Origin: Pantoea sp. alder81
GTDB taxonomy: Bacteria > Pseudomonadota > Gammaproteobacteria > Enterobacterales > Enterobacteriaceae
Assembly: GCF_020179835.1 (NCBI RefSeq)
Contig: NZ_JAIUDA010000008.1
Location: 1-64,000 of the forward strand
Direction: 5' to 3'
DNA length: 64,000 nucleotides
Part shown: in pieces, positions 36,631 through 46,665 of the stretch
How positions within the stretch are numbered: position 1 is the first letter of the stretch
How the letters are laid out: every line of letters starts with the position of its first letter
Notes under the pieces: model-generated
What the model was told of the DNA's origin: nothing
Databases searched by the model: none
Seen by the model: the letters and a program-made list of their open reading frames with translations, nothing else
Made by a program: the position numbers and the translations under genes

Positions 36631-37407
36631 TCAGGCAGGCAGGGCAAACACGCGCAGGCTGTTTTGCCACAGCGCATCGGCAATGATGTCGGGCGATTCA
36701 CTGCGCAACTGACACAGCACGTCAAACACATTACGCGCACGCTCCGGGCGGTTTGGCTGGCCCTGATAACCCTGCAACGGCATATCGGGCGCATCGGTTT
36801 CCAGCAACAATGAGGTGAGCGGCAGGCTGGCAAGGGTATTGCGGGTTTTACTGGCGCGTTCGTAGGTGATGGTGCCGCCCACGCCAATCGCATAGCCAAG
36901 CTGGATAAAACGCTCCGCCTGCTGCTGGCTGCCAGCAAAACCGTGCACCACGCCACGGCGCGGTAAATCATGTCGACGCAAATGCAGCGCCAACTGATCG
37001 TGTGTGCGACGTGAATGCAGGATCACTGGCAAGTCATACTGTTTAGCCAGTTTGAGCTGTGCATCCAGCAAACGTGTCTGCTTATCAAATTGCGCGTCCT
37101 GCATATAGAGATCGAGGCCGATCTCGCCGATCGCCACGCGTTTCGAATCCGGCGTTTGCAGCCACTGTTCCAATTGATCCACATGCGCATCCTGATGCGC
37201 CGCGATGTTGATCGGATGCAGACCCAGCGCGGCGTACAGCGCGTCATGCTGCTGCGCCAGTTGGCTGACCAACGCAAAGCGGCTGGCATCCACGCTCGGT
37301 ACAATAATGCGTTCCACGCCCGACTGCGCCGCCCGCGCGATGCTCTCAGTCGCATCATCAACAAACGGCGGGAAATCGAAATGACAGTGGGTGTCGATAA
37401 ATCTCAT
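36631..37407 (-). CDS. yjjV: TatD-family metal-dependent hydrolase YjjV
   Basis: The 258-residue protein is a TatD-family TIM-barrel: MRFIDTHCHFDFP start (HxH metal ligands), GEIGLD, VILHSR and the late LETDAPDMP. Family members are divalent-metal DNases or hydrolases; the substrate of YjjV is not established. Its start overlaps the yjjU stop by 4 bases. In E. coli yjjW and yjjI lie between yjjV and deoC; they are absent here. Confidence 0.92.
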   Translation of the reverse strand: MRFIDTHCHFDFPPFVDDATESIARAAQSGVERIIVPSVDASRFALVSQLAQQHDALYAALGLHPINIAAHQDAHVDQLEQWLQTPDSKRVAIGEIGLDLYMQDAQFDKQTRLLDAQLKLAKQYDLPVILHSRRTHDQLALHLRRHDLPRRGVVHGFAGSQQQAERFIQLGYAIGVGGTITYERASKTRNTLASLPLTSLLLETDAPDMPLQGYQGQPNRPERARNVFDVLCQLRSESPDIIADALWQNSLRVFALPA

Positions 37408-38456
37408 GCCAGCGATCCTGCATCAAAGTCTGCATCGTTATCCGCCAGCGGCGGGGTGTGTACCGCACGATTGTCCGGCGCATTCGCCACGGCGGCCGGC
37501 GGCGTTACGGTGGTCTGGCGCAGGAACGGTTCGGCATCGCTAAGCCATTGACCCAGCGTGGCGAGGAAGTAGCGACCGCTGCGGCGCCCTAAATGGTAGT
37601 CCTGATTCAGTGAAGACAAACGGCTGCCCAGCGCCATACTCGCCAGCGGTTTTGGCGGGTAAATTTCAATGATGCGCAGATCATCGGGTGGCTCATCGAT
37701 GAACTGCTGAATCTCCCGATAGCTCTCTTCATGATGATGCAGAATGTTGATCATCGGCTGCAGCGCGCTGTCACCCAGCCAGCGCTCCATGCGTTTGAAC
37801 CACTTAGGCGTATAAGACATTTGTGACGGCACGGTGCGGATCACCACAATGGTATCGGCACCGCGTCGTGCCGCTTCGCGTACCGGAATCGCATCGCTAA
37901 TCCCGCCATCCAGATAGTTTACGCCGTCCATCAGCACACCGCTGCGATAGAAGCCCGGAATGGCGCTGGAGGCCTTGATCACGTCATGCCAGTTCAGGCT
38001 GGTGGGATTGAAATATTCGGCACGGTAATCGTCACCGCGACAGGCGCACATATAGAACTCGCTGCCTTTGGCAAACAGCCCTTCGGCGTTGCTGAGCGAC
38101 AAGGGAAATTCTTGTTTGGTGACGTCGATCAGCCAGTCGAGATCGATCAGATGTCCCCCACGCACGAAGCGCAACGGATCAAAAAAAAGTTTGCTGGTGG
38201 TGTAACGCGTGATGACGCGACGCGCGTAACCCGGCTGGGCGCAGACAAACGCGGACAGGTTTTGGGCCCCTGCGGAGGTGCCAAGCATCAATTGAAAGGG
38301 ATTAAAACCTGCACGTTGAAACTCATCAAGGACGCCTGCGGTGAAGATGCCGCGTTGACCGCCGCCTTCGCAGACCAGAGCAATTTTGTTGGATTTGAAC
38401 GGAGTGAGCGCCAGGGGCTCAAAGGTGTCTAATGACACCGGGATGCGTATTCCCAA
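37404..38456 (-). CDS. yjjU: Patatin-like phospholipase family protein YjjU
   Basis: The 350-residue protein has the patatin catalytic dyad: GTSAG nucleophile elbow (after the oxyanion loop CEGGGQRGI) and DGGISDAIPV with the catalytic Asp. It is predicted to be a cytoplasmic lipid acyl hydrolase. It matches E. coli YjjU in length and in its place between ytjA and yjjV. Confidence 0.92.
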   Translation of the reverse strand: MGIRIPVSLDTFEPLALTPFKSNKIALVCEGGGQRGIFTAGVLDEFQRAGFNPFQLMLGTSAGAQNLSAFVCAQPGYARRVITRYTTSKLFFDPLRFVRGGHLIDLDWLIDVTKQEFPLSLSNAEGLFAKGSEFYMCACRGDDYRAEYFNPTSLNWHDVIKASSAIPGFYRSGVLMDGVNYLDGGISDAIPVREAARRGADTIVVIRTVPSQMSYTPKWFKRMERWLGDSALQPMINILHHHEESYREIQQFIDEPPDDLRIIEIYPPKPLASMALGSRLSSLNQDYHLGRRSGRYFLATLGQWLSDAEPFLRQTTVTPPAAVANAPDNRAVHTPPLADNDADFDAGSLA

Positions 38457-38635
38457 TGGATGTCCCTCAGTGTTCCTGCTCTGAGGGAGCCGCTAACGGC
38501 AGCATCCCGGAGAACCAGTCATTGTCATTCCCTGACCTATTGCATCGTGCAATCGGTGCGGCTAACTATTATGCCGCAAATGACTGGTCTCCGCTTTAAG
38601 TGACTCGCGGGTTAGCGTTGTGTTAACGCAATCGG

Positions 38636-38798
38636 TCAGGGTCGTTTACGCCCGGTAAACAGGCTTACGAGGAACAGAATAATACCGACAATGAAGACAA
38701 TTTTAGCTGCCCATGCTGCCGTACCCGCCAGACCGCCGAAACCTAATGCTGCAGCAATCAGAGCGATGACCAGAAAGATAATACCCCAACGAAACATA
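38636..38798 (-). pseudogene. ytjA: ytjA (DUF1328 membrane protein), apparently frameshifted
   Basis: The minus strand from the ATG at 38798 reads [13 protein letters not shown], identical to the start of the 53-residue YtjA, and the stretch ending [12 protein letters not shown] is present, but the two halves are in different frames. One extra base in the run at 38760-38761 (caatcaagagcg) shifts the frame after residue 13; the product would stop after about 31 residues. Removing that base restores the full 53-residue two-helix protein. This is either a real disruption or a sequencing error. It lies between osmY and yjjU as in E. coli. Confidence 0.8.
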
Positions 38799-38892
38799 AG
38801 CCTCTCCTTACCATAGTGAAAATCGAACTGCTTATTAGTACATCACTGTTTTTATTACGATGCGGCACCTAAACAGTGCCGCTTCGCTCGCG

Positions 38893-39480
38893 TTAAGATT
38901 TCACCTTCAGGTCATTCTTCACGCTTTTCACGCCTTCAATGGCTTTGGCGATTTTCTCAGCACGATCGGACTGTGCCTGGTTCGCCACTTCTCCTGATAA
39001 CTGCACCACGCCATCGGTGGTTTCCACCTTCACGTTGCGCGATGGCACAATGTCATCTGCTAAAAGCTTAGCTTTTATTTCACTGGTGGTTGCGGTATCG
39101 CCCGCATAACCTTTCAGTGATGTTTCTTTGCTGTCTTTAACGTGCAGTTTGTCACTGACGGATTTCACACCCTCAACTTTTTGCACCAGCGCAACGGCTT
39201 TTTCCGCCTGATCCTGCGAAGCGACAAAGCCGCTCAGCGTGACCACGCCCTGATGCGTTTTTACTGAGATATCCGTACTTTTAATCGCTTCATCATCCAC
39301 CAGCGCCGCTTTGGCTTTAGCAGTGATGCCGCTGTCATCCATAAAACCATCGACTTTTTTCATAGAACTATCGATTTTAGAACCCGTGCTGCTGGTGTCC
39401 GCAGCGTAGGCTGCGCCGCCCATCAGAGCAGTGGTAGCCAGAGCGGCAATCAGGGTTTTAGCAATCTTAGTCTTATTCAT
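38893..39480 (-). CDS. osmY: Periplasmic osmotically inducible protein OsmY
   Basis: The 195-residue protein has a signal peptide ([21 protein letters not shown], cleavage near AAYA) and two BON domains (about 50-115 and 125-195; [16 protein letters not shown] and [16 protein letters not shown]). It is a stationary-phase and osmotic-stress periplasmic protein with chaperone-like activity in E. coli. ATG 39480 follows AAGGATGA; an upstream extension to 39555 is not supported. It follows prfC as in E. coli. Confidence 0.94.
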   Translation of the reverse strand: MNKTKIAKTLIAALATTALMGGAAYAADTSSTGSKIDSSMKKVDGFMDDSGITAKAKAALVDDEAIKSTDISVKTHQGVVTLSGFVASQDQAEKAVALVQKVEGVKSVSDKLHVKDSKETSLKGYAGDTATTSEIKAKLLADDIVPSRNVKVETTDGVVQLSGEVANQAQSDRAEKIAKAIEGVKSVKNDLKVKS

Positions 39481-39692
39481 CGATATCATCCTTCTATCAG
39501 TTAACTCACTCGCAACTGCGAATGCGCCAGCAACAAACGGCGTTGCTGCATTCATAGACGTAATGAAACCAGAGGTCTCTTTTCTCGTCCGACAGGATAA
39601 TCATAGTAGGGATTACAGGTTTTGCTGGCTTTTGTGGTTGATATCTCGCCAAAAAGCGATAAACGCAGCGCAATTAGGAGGAGTCTGTAGGA

Positions 39693-39726
39693 TAAAAACA
39701 GGGCCAGTGAAAATCACTGGCCCTGT
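39693..39726 (-). terminator. Terminator of prfC
   Basis: On the minus strand acagggccagtga pairs with tcactggccctgt, a 13-bp stem with a three-base loop, followed by a T run. It lies 13 bases past the prfC stop. Confidence 0.92.
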
Positions 39727-39738
39727 TGTGAGGCGGGA

Positions 39739-41328
39739 TTAGTGCTCGCGCGTTTTGCGGAACTTCACGTCAGGATAGCGTTCCTGCGTGATGTTGAGGT
39801 TTACCATGGTTGGGGCGATGTAAGTGAGGTTATCACCGCCATCCAGCGCCAGGTTAACTTCGTTTTTGCGTTGGAAATCGTCGAATTTCTTCGCATCGCT
39901 GCACTCCACCCAACGGGCGGTTGAGACGTTGATGGCTTCATAAATCGCTTCGACGTTGTATTCGCTTTTCAGACGCGCCACGACCACTTCGAACTGCAGC
40001 ACACCAACCGCACCCACAATCAGATCGTTGTTGTGGACCGGACGGAACACCTGCACCGCGCCCTCTTCCGACAGCTGAACCAGACCTTTCAGCAGCTGTT
40101 TCTGCTTCAGCGGATCGCGCAGACGGATACGACGGAACAGTTCCGGCGCGAAGTTCGGAATACCGGTGAACTTCATGTTTTCACCCTGGGTAAAGGTGTC
40201 GCCGATCTGTATGGTGCCGTGGTTGTGCAAGCCGATGATATCGCCCGGATAGGCTTCTTCAACGTGCGAACGGTCGCCGGCCATAAAAGTCAACGCATCC
40301 GAAATCACCACGTCTTTGCCGGTACGCACCTGACGCAGCTTCATGCCTTTCTCGTACTTGCCGGAAACCACGCGCATAAAGGCAACGCGGTCACGGTGTT
40401 TCGGATCCATGTTGGCCTGGATCTTAAACACGAAGCCGCTGAACTTCTCTTCTTTGGCTTCGACCAGACGCGTATCACTCTTGCGCGGCATTGGCGTCGG
40501 TGCCCAGGCCACCAGGCCATCGAGCATATGATCGACACCAAAGTTACCCAATGCAGTACCGAAGAACACTGGCGTGAGGTCACCGCTCAGGAACAGCTCG
40601 TGGTCGAACTCATTGGATGCGCCCTGCACCAGTTCCAGCTCATCGCGCAGCTGCTGAGCCAGGTCTTCACCGACCGCCGCGTCGAGATCCGGGTTCGCCA
40701 GACCTTTGACAATGCGCACTTCCTGAATGGTGTGGCCCTTACCGGTTTGATACAGGTAAGTTTCATCTTTGTAGAGGTGATACACACCCTTGAACAGCTT
40801 ACCGCAGCCAATCGGCCAGGTAATTGGCGCACAGGCGATCTTCAGCTCGCTCTCGACCTCATCCAGCACTTCCATCGGATCGCGGATGTCACGGTCAAGT
40901 TTGTTCATAAAGGTGATGATCGGCGTATCGCGCAGACGGGTGACTTCCATCAGCTTACGGGTACGATCTTCAACCCCTTTCGCGGCGTCGATCACCATCA
41001 AACAGCAGTCAACCGCCGTCAGGGTGCGGTAGGTATCTTCGGAGAAGTCTTCGTGTCCTGGGGTATCCAGCAGGTTCACAAGGCTGTCGCGATACGGGAA
41101 CTGCATCACCGAAGTAGTAATGGAGATACCACGTTGTTTCTCCATCTCCATCCAGTCAGATTTTGCATGCTGGCTGGAGCCACGGCCTTTGACGGTACCG
41201 GCGGTTTGGATCGCCTGCCCGAACAGCAGCACTTTTTCGGTAATGGTGGTTTTACCGGCATCCGGGTGCGAGATGATCGCAAACGTACGGCGGCGCGCCA
41301 CTTCATCTAAAAAGGAAGGATTAGACAT
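39739..41328 (-). CDS. prfC: Peptide chain release factor 3
   Basis: The 529-residue protein is RF3, a translational GTPase that recycles RF1/RF2 from the ribosome. It shows the P-loop SHPDAGKTT, the G2/G3 region (DTPGHEDF) and NKLD, followed by EF-Tu-like domains. Length equals that of E. coli. ATG 41328 ([18 protein letters not shown]) is the E. coli-like start; the frame extends to 41391 without support. Confidence 0.96.
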   Translation of the reverse strand: MSNPSFLDEVARRRTFAIISHPDAGKTTITEKVLLFGQAIQTAGTVKGRGSSQHAKSDWMEMEKQRGISITTSVMQFPYRDSLVNLLDTPGHEDFSEDTYRTLTAVDCCLMVIDAAKGVEDRTRKLMEVTRLRDTPIITFMNKLDRDIRDPMEVLDEVESELKIACAPITWPIGCGKLFKGVYHLYKDETYLYQTGKGHTIQEVRIVKGLANPDLDAAVGEDLAQQLRDELELVQGASNEFDHELFLSGDLTPVFFGTALGNFGVDHMLDGLVAWAPTPMPRKSDTRLVEAKEEKFSGFVFKIQANMDPKHRDRVAFMRVVSGKYEKGMKLRQVRTGKDVVISDALTFMAGDRSHVEEAYPGDIIGLHNHGTIQIGDTFTQGENMKFTGIPNFAPELFRRIRLRDPLKQKQLLKGLVQLSEEGAVQVFRPVHNNDLIVGAVGVLQFEVVVARLKSEYNVEAIYEAINVSTARWVECSDAKKFDDFQRKNEVNLALDGGDNLTYIAPTMVNLNITQERYPDVKFRKTREH

Positions 41329-41632
41329 GTATGAATTCTTCTTCAAGGGCAACACGCGGGCAGCGCGCTGCGAATAAATCGTTCCGGGCAAAGCCGGGGG
41401 ATAACGGAACCAATGGTGACGCAGTGGCGTCAGTTCACAGCAAGATGTGCGCGATCTACATTGGCAATAATCCGGTTATCCAGTAAGCGTTGAGGCGGCA
41501 TAGCATACAATATTTCAGCAGGCGGGGAAATCGTGGGATAAGCGTGAAGTCACCAATAATGCGCGATGAATCGCGCCGCAACAGCAGAGTGCAGATGCGT
41601 AACCGCGCAATCCATTGCGCGGAATAATGCTA
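41329..41632. other. Intergenic stretch between the M20 gene and prfC
   Basis: These 304 bases hold no gene that I can support. A short GC-rich hairpin (ccgggcaaagccggg near 41388-41402) is the only visible structure. Confidence 0.5.
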
Positions 41633-42736
41633 TCAACCTAAAACGCGTACTACCGCTGCCTTAAAGATCTTCACTCCGATCTCCAGAGAACTCAGTTCAA
41701 AACGCATATCCGGATGATGCAGGCCCGGCACCAGGTTAGTACCCAATCCCCAGAAACCGGCTTTCACCTGTGGATTCTTTACCGGGTAGTAGAAGAAATC
41801 TTCGCTGCCGGGGGTCGATTTGGTATCCAGCAGCCCTTCTTCACCGAGCACATCAACGATGGCCGCGCGGATAACCGCCGTCGCTTCATCATGGATCTCC
41901 GCCGCCGGCATCTCTTTCAACACGACAACTTCAGCCGTTGCGCCCAAGGCGGCAACGCTGTGCTGAATCGCCTGCGTCACCTTCTGTTTCAGCACGTCCA
42001 TCGGCGCGTTCTCCTGCGAACGCAGATCCCACACCACACGCGCCTCATCCGGCACTGAGTTGGTGACTCCGGCATCACACAGGAAGCGCGTGGCTTTCAC
42101 ACTCCAGGTTAAGCCCGGCGCCAGATGGATGCTGTTCACCGCCTGCACCGCTTGTACCGCGGCATCCAGCGCATTCACGCCCAAATGTGGGCGCGCGGCA
42201 TGCGCAGGCACACCTTTGATCGTCGCTTCCAGCGTGCTACACGCCGAATACAATACCGCTGGCGTGGCCTGTCCGACGTGGCACTCTTCCAGTGGACGCA
42301 CGTGGAAACCAAGAATCATCTCGACGTCATCCAGCGCGCCGCCCTCAATCATCGACAGCGCACCGGCACCGAGTTCTTCCGCAGGCTGGAACAGCAGTTT
42401 AAGTTTGCCGCGCTTGATCGCGCCCTCTTTCAGCAACTCTTGCGCTGCGGTGAGCACCACAGAAGAGTGCCCATCATGGCCACAGGTGTGGCGCGCACAG
42501 GCGACGCCGTTGATGATATGGCCAAGTGCATCCATATCGGCACGCAGCGCCAGCACCGGTCCGGGCACGCCGCTGTCGATTTCCGCCACGATGCCGGTGG
42601 TGTTGTTAATCCCGCGCGTCACCTTGATACCAGATTGCTCCAGCTGGTCGGCAATATAAGCGGAGGTTTTAAATTCTTCGAAACCCAGCTCCGGGATTTC
42701 ATGCAAGAAATGATAGTGATCTAAAACGTTCGACAC
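41633..42736 (-). CDS. M20-family amidohydrolase (peptidase M20D type)
   Basis: The 367-residue protein has the M20D layout: RADMDALG, the metal-binding HTCGHDGHS and QPAEELGAGA, a dimerisation insert, and the late GSEDFFYYP. Family members deacylate N-acyl amino acids (hippurate, N-acetyl-diaminopimelate, IAA-amino acids); the substrate cannot be chosen from sequence. The GTG at 42736 (SNVLDHYHFLHEIPE) follows AGGAG by 8 bases and is preferred to the in-frame extension to 42763. It stands alone. Confidence 0.85.
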   Translation of the reverse strand: MSNVLDHYHFLHEIPELGFEEFKTSAYIADQLEQSGIKVTRGINNTTGIVAEIDSGVPGPVLALRADMDALGHIINGVACARHTCGHDGHSSVVLTAAQELLKEGAIKRGKLKLLFQPAEELGAGALSMIEGGALDDVEMILGFHVRPLEECHVGQATPAVLYSACSTLEATIKGVPAHAARPHLGVNALDAAVQAVQAVNSIHLAPGLTWSVKATRFLCDAGVTNSVPDEARVVWDLRSQENAPMDVLKQKVTQAIQHSVAALGATAEVVVLKEMPAAEIHDEATAVIRAAIVDVLGEEGLLDTKSTPGSEDFFYYPVKNPQVKAGFWGLGTNLVPGLHHPDMRFELSSLEIGVKIFKAAVVRVLG

Positions 42737-42974
42737 CGCTAAGCTCCTGACAAGTAAAGGCAAGCCCCAGCATCCGCCGTTGGGCAGCTATAATCAATCC
42801 AGCGTGAATGAAAATGAGTTAAAACTGAGAACTCTTCGCATTCAACAAACTGAATAATTCCATTTACAATCAATAAGATAAATTCAACTTTTTTGCGAAA
42901 AAGCCTTCACAAAAAAGTATAGATTGATGCATAATTCACCGTAATTCACCTGACAAATTAAAAAGGACTCAGCC

Positions 42975-43484
42975 ATGTTAACTGCTGAAATGACCTCTCG
43001 CCTGAACGATCAACTGAACCTCGAATTCTTCTCTGCCAACCTGTATCTGCAGATGAGCGCATGGTGCAGCGACAAAGGTTTTGAAGGTGCCGCTTCATTC
43101 CTGAAATCGCATTCTCGCGAAGAGATGGAGCATATGCAGCGCCTGTTCGATTACGTTAGCGATGCCGGTGCCATGCCGGTGCTGGGCAGCATTGACGCTC
43201 CAGCCATTAGCTGGAATTCACTGAATGACGTGCTGGAAGAAGCGATGAAGCACGAGCAGCTGATCACGCAGCGCATCAATGACCTGGTACACACCGCGTT
43301 GATGTCGCAGGACTACTCAACCTTCAACTTCCTGCAGTGGTATGTGGCTGAGCAGCACGAAGAAGAGAAGCTGTTCAAAACCGTACTGGACAAACTGGCG
43401 CTGGTGGGCAACAAAGGCGAAGGCCTGTTCCTGGTGGACAAAGATCTGGGCCGCATGAACGTCGAAGGCCACGGCCAGTCATAA
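42975..43484 (+). CDS. ftnA: Non-haem ferritin FtnA
   Basis: The 169-residue protein is a bacterial ferritin of the FtnA type: four-helix bundle with ferroxidase ligands (NLEFFSANLY, HSREEMEHMQRLFDY, and QWYVAEQHEEEKLF). It stores iron as a 24-mer in the cytoplasm. AAGGAC lies 6 bases upstream of the ATG; the AT-rich region before it should hold the promoter. A strong terminator follows at 43511. Confidence 0.95.
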   Translation: MLTAEMTSRLNDQLNLEFFSANLYLQMSAWCSDKGFEGAASFLKSHSREEMEHMQRLFDYVSDAGAMPVLGSIDAPAISWNSLNDVLEEAMKHEQLITQRINDLVHTALMSQDYSTFNFLQWYVAEQHEEEKLFKTVLDKLALVGNKGEGLFLVDKDLGRMNVEGHGQS

Positions 43485-43510
43485 TAAAGATTACACACAG
43501 CAAACAGTAC

Positions 43511-43537
43511 AACGCCCGGCAATGCCGGGCGTTTTTT
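43511..43537 (+). terminator. Terminator of ftnA
   Basis: The arms aacgcccggc and gccgggcgtt form a 10-bp stem with a three-base loop and are followed by a run of T residues, 27 bases after the ftnA stop. Confidence 0.93.
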
Positions 43538-43602
43538 TATGCTGAAATCGTGCGCTTAGATGGCGACGAGTGTATAGACGATCAGGAGCGAATACCTGGC
43601 CA

Positions 43603-43653
43603 GGAGCGCATCAATGCGCCCCCTACGTGGTAGCGCCGCCATTTATGGCGACC
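43603..43653. repeat. REPIN-like paired hairpin, copy c
   Basis: Hairpin B variant (ggagcgcatcaatgcgcccc) is followed by ctacgtggtagcg and hairpin A (gccgccatttatggcgacc). The spacer has shrunk to a few bases. It ends 3 bases before the stop of the PAS-GGDEF-EAL gene. Confidence 0.75.
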
Positions 43654-43655
43654 GC

Positions 43656-46499
43656 TTACTCCAGCTCTTTCAGACGCAGTTCTGAAGGCTGCGGGCGACC
43701 AAAGAAATAGCCCTGGAACAGCGTACAACCCTCTTCACGCAGCTTCATAAACTGCTCACTGCTCTCCACCCCTTCGGCGGTGATCTGAATATCCAGACTG
43801 CGGCTCATGCCGGTAATCGCGCGGATAATCGCCATGGCTTCACGGCTGTCGCCCATGTCGTTGATAAACGACTTGTCGATTTTGATCTTGTCAAACGGGA
43901 AGGATCGTAGATAGCTGAGCGATGAATAGCCGGTACCAAAGTCATCCAGCGCAATCTGCACGCCAATCGCCTTCAGGCTTTGCAGGGTGCGGATATTGCC
44001 GAGCGTGTCATCCAGCAGCACCGATTCAGTGATCTCCACTTCGAGGCGATGCGGTGCCAGCCCGGATTCACGTAACGCGCCTTCCACCACCGACACCAGC
44101 GAGCTGTTCTTAAACTGCAGCGGCGAGAGGTTAACCGATACCGACTGCTCGGTGCCCCAACTCTGCGCCTCGCGGCAGGCTTCATACAGCGCGTACGCAC
44201 CCAGCATATGGATCAGCCCGGTCTCTTCGGCAATCGGGATAAAATCATTCGGCATGATTAACCCCTTAACCGGATGGTGCCAGCGCATCAGCGCCTCATA
44301 GCCAATGATTTCGTCCTCATTGGTGATCGGCTGATAGTAGAGCTTGAGCTGACGCCCGGTGATCGCATCACGTAGATCGTTTTCAATCACGCGGCGACTG
44401 CGCGCCACATCATCCATTTCCATGGTGAAGTGCTCAAAGCGGTTGCGCCCGTTGCGCTTGGCTTCGTACAACGCCATATCCGCACAGCGCAGCATATGCT
44501 CCGGCGTGTTAGTGACCTGTGACGTCAACGCAATGCCCACGCTCAAACCAACAGAAAGGTTATGCCCTTCGACATTGATCGGCGGACGGATCGCTTCGAT
44601 AAGGCGTTGAGCCACCACCGCCGCTTCCTGCGCGTTGTTGATATTAGGCAGCACGATAGCAAACTCATCGCCGCCAATTCGTGCCAGGGTGTCATGGTCG
44701 CGCAGCGCAGTGCGCAAGCGTTTTGCCACCACGCGCAGCAGATCGTCTCCAATCTGATGGCCCAGCGCATCGTTAACGTTCTTGAAGTTATCGAGATCGA
44801 GACACAGCGTGGCGCTCAACGCGTGGTGATGATTATCCTGACGCAGCGCTTCACTCAGCTTCTGCCGGAACAGAATACGGTTCGGCAGGCTGGTGAGGTT
44901 ATCGTGGTGGGCCATATGATGAATGCGCGCATCGGCTTCACGCTGATCGGTAACGTCTTCGACAATCAGCATCACGTAGTTCTGACGCATATCTTTGCCA
45001 CTAATGGTGGTGGCGCGGGTATGCAAAATACGATCGCCGCCTGCGGTCAGCAGCAGCTGTTCGCGTGAATGAATGCCTTCACTGCGCAGCGCAATATCCG
45101 CCAGGCTGTTGAAATAGTCGCTCAGCTCCGCCGACATACACTCGTGCGGGCGCTTATGCATAATCAATGATTTACTGACGCCAAACAGCTGCTCGGCTTT
45201 GTCATTGACCATCAGGATTTCGCGGCTGATGGCGTCTTCCACAATCACGCACGACGGGATGTTGCTGATGATAGTGTCGAGGAAACCAGACAGCTCAGAC
45301 ATCTTGGCACTCTGCGCCTGCGCCAGATCCCGCGCACGCAGCAGCTGCTGTTCATTCTCACGACGTTCAGTGATATCACGGGTGATTTTAGCGAAACCGA
45401 TCATCTTGCCATCTTCATTGTGGATGGCATCGATCACCACATGCGCCCAGAACGCCGAGCCATCTTTACGATAGCGCCAGCCTTCATCCTCGAAACGACC
45501 GGTTTTCAGCGCGATACCCAGGTTGGCTTCCGGCGTGTTGGCCAGCCGCTCCTGCGAACCGTAAAACACCGAGAAATGCTGGCCAACAATCTCATCTGAA
45601 ATGTAGCCTTTGGCACGCTGCGCTCCGGCGTTCCAGTTCACCACGCGGCCCTGCAGATCCAGCATATAGATGGCGTAATCGGTGACGCCTTCCACCAGCA
45701 GACGGAAGGTTTTCTCGTATTCCTGCTGCTTGCGTTGCAGCTCACGCTGCTCGGTGCAGTCACGGGTAATTTTGGCGTAGCCGATCAGCGTGCCCGCATC
45801 ATCACGAATCGCATCAATGATCACATGTGCCCAGAACGCACTGCCATCTTTGCGATAACGCCAGCCTTCATCTTCGAAGCGGCCGGTTTTGAACGCGGTG
45901 CTGAGGTTCTTTTCCGGAATATGATTTTTACGATCCTGCGCGCTGTAGAAACGTGCAAAGTTCTGACCAACAATCTCTTCGGCCACGTAACCTTTGGCAC
46001 GCTGTGCGCCGGCGTTCCAGTTTTCGACGTTACCGTCAAGATCAAGCATGTAGATGGCGTAGTCCGTTACGCCTTCAACTAATAAACGGAAACGTTGCTC
46101 CTGTTCATGCTGTTTACGCTGCTGCTCCTGCTGAATCGTGCAGTCGCGGGTGACTTTGGCAAAGCCGAGCAGTTCGCCGAAATCATCACGAATCGCGTCA
46201 ATCACCACATGTGCCCAGAAGGCGCTGCCATCTTTACGATAGCGCCAGCCTTCGGTCTCGAAGCGCCCCACCGCTGTCGCCACGGAAAGTCCGCGCTGTG
46301 GCGCTCCGTTTTTACGATCGTCTTCGCTATAGAACAGCGCAAAGTTTTTACCGACGATTTCGTCCGGTGTGTAACCTTTGGCGCGTTGTGCCCCTGCATT
46401 CCAGTTGGCGACGGTGCCATCGGGTTTGAGCATGTAAATGGCATAATCCACCACGCTCTGCACCAATAGCCGGTACATGACGTCAGAGTTATTATTCAT
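43656..46499 (-). CDS. Multi-PAS GGDEF-EAL protein (c-di-GMP metabolism)
   Basis: The 947-residue protein has three nearly identical PAS/PAC units of 128 residues each (about 10-137, 138-265, 266-392), a fourth divergent PAS (about 395-515), then GGDEF (about 535-700) and EAL (about 705-945) domains. The GGDEF motif is intact (RIGGDEFAIVLP) with an RxxD inhibitory site (RDHD) five residues before it. The EAL domain keeps EALMRW and DDFGTGYSS, so both activities are possible. No membrane segment is visible; the repeated PAS units may sense redox, oxygen or a ligand. It stands alone on the minus strand. Confidence 0.92.
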   Translation of the reverse strand: MNNNSDVMYRLLVQSVVDYAIYMLKPDGTVANWNAGAQRAKGYTPDEIVGKNFALFYSEDDRKNGAPQRGLSVATAVGRFETEGWRYRKDGSAFWAHVVIDAIRDDFGELLGFAKVTRDCTIQQEQQRKQHEQEQRFRLLVEGVTDYAIYMLDLDGNVENWNAGAQRAKGYVAEEIVGQNFARFYSAQDRKNHIPEKNLSTAFKTGRFEDEGWRYRKDGSAFWAHVIIDAIRDDAGTLIGYAKITRDCTEQRELQRKQQEYEKTFRLLVEGVTDYAIYMLDLQGRVVNWNAGAQRAKGYISDEIVGQHFSVFYGSQERLANTPEANLGIALKTGRFEDEGWRYRKDGSAFWAHVVIDAIHNEDGKMIGFAKITRDITERRENEQQLLRARDLAQAQSAKMSELSGFLDTIISNIPSCVIVEDAISREILMVNDKAEQLFGVSKSLIMHKRPHECMSAELSDYFNSLADIALRSEGIHSREQLLLTAGGDRILHTRATTISGKDMRQNYVMLIVEDVTDQREADARIHHMAHHDNLTSLPNRILFRQKLSEALRQDNHHHALSATLCLDLDNFKNVNDALGHQIGDDLLRVVAKRLRTALRDHDTLARIGGDEFAIVLPNINNAQEAAVVAQRLIEAIRPPINVEGHNLSVGLSVGIALTSQVTNTPEHMLRCADMALYEAKRNGRNRFEHFTMEMDDVARSRRVIENDLRDAITGRQLKLYYQPITNEDEIIGYEALMRWHHPVKGLIMPNDFIPIAEETGLIHMLGAYALYEACREAQSWGTEQSVSVNLSPLQFKNSSLVSVVEGALRESGLAPHRLEVEITESVLLDDTLGNIRTLQSLKAIGVQIALDDFGTGYSSLSYLRSFPFDKIKIDKSFINDMGDSREAMAIIRAITGMSRSLDIQITAEGVESSEQFMKLREEGCTLFQGYFFGRPQPSELRLKELE

Positions 46500-46665
46500 T
46501 GTTATTCGCCTATTGCTGGCCTGGTATAAAGTGCTTCTTAAGAAAAATCCTAATCGCTGTGGTGACTAAAACGCAAAAGCGCAGCGCTGACAAGCGTTAA
46601 TCGTCCACAGACAAAAGTTGGTAGTCAGGTTATCGGCAATGGCGAAAAAACATTCAGCGGGATAC

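Noticed and set aside
40033..41310. 425-codon plus-strand open frame opposite prfC
   Set aside because: It is the antisense of a strongly coding gene in a GC-rich stretch; the same holds for long frames opposite deoD, deoB, deoC and the PAS protein.
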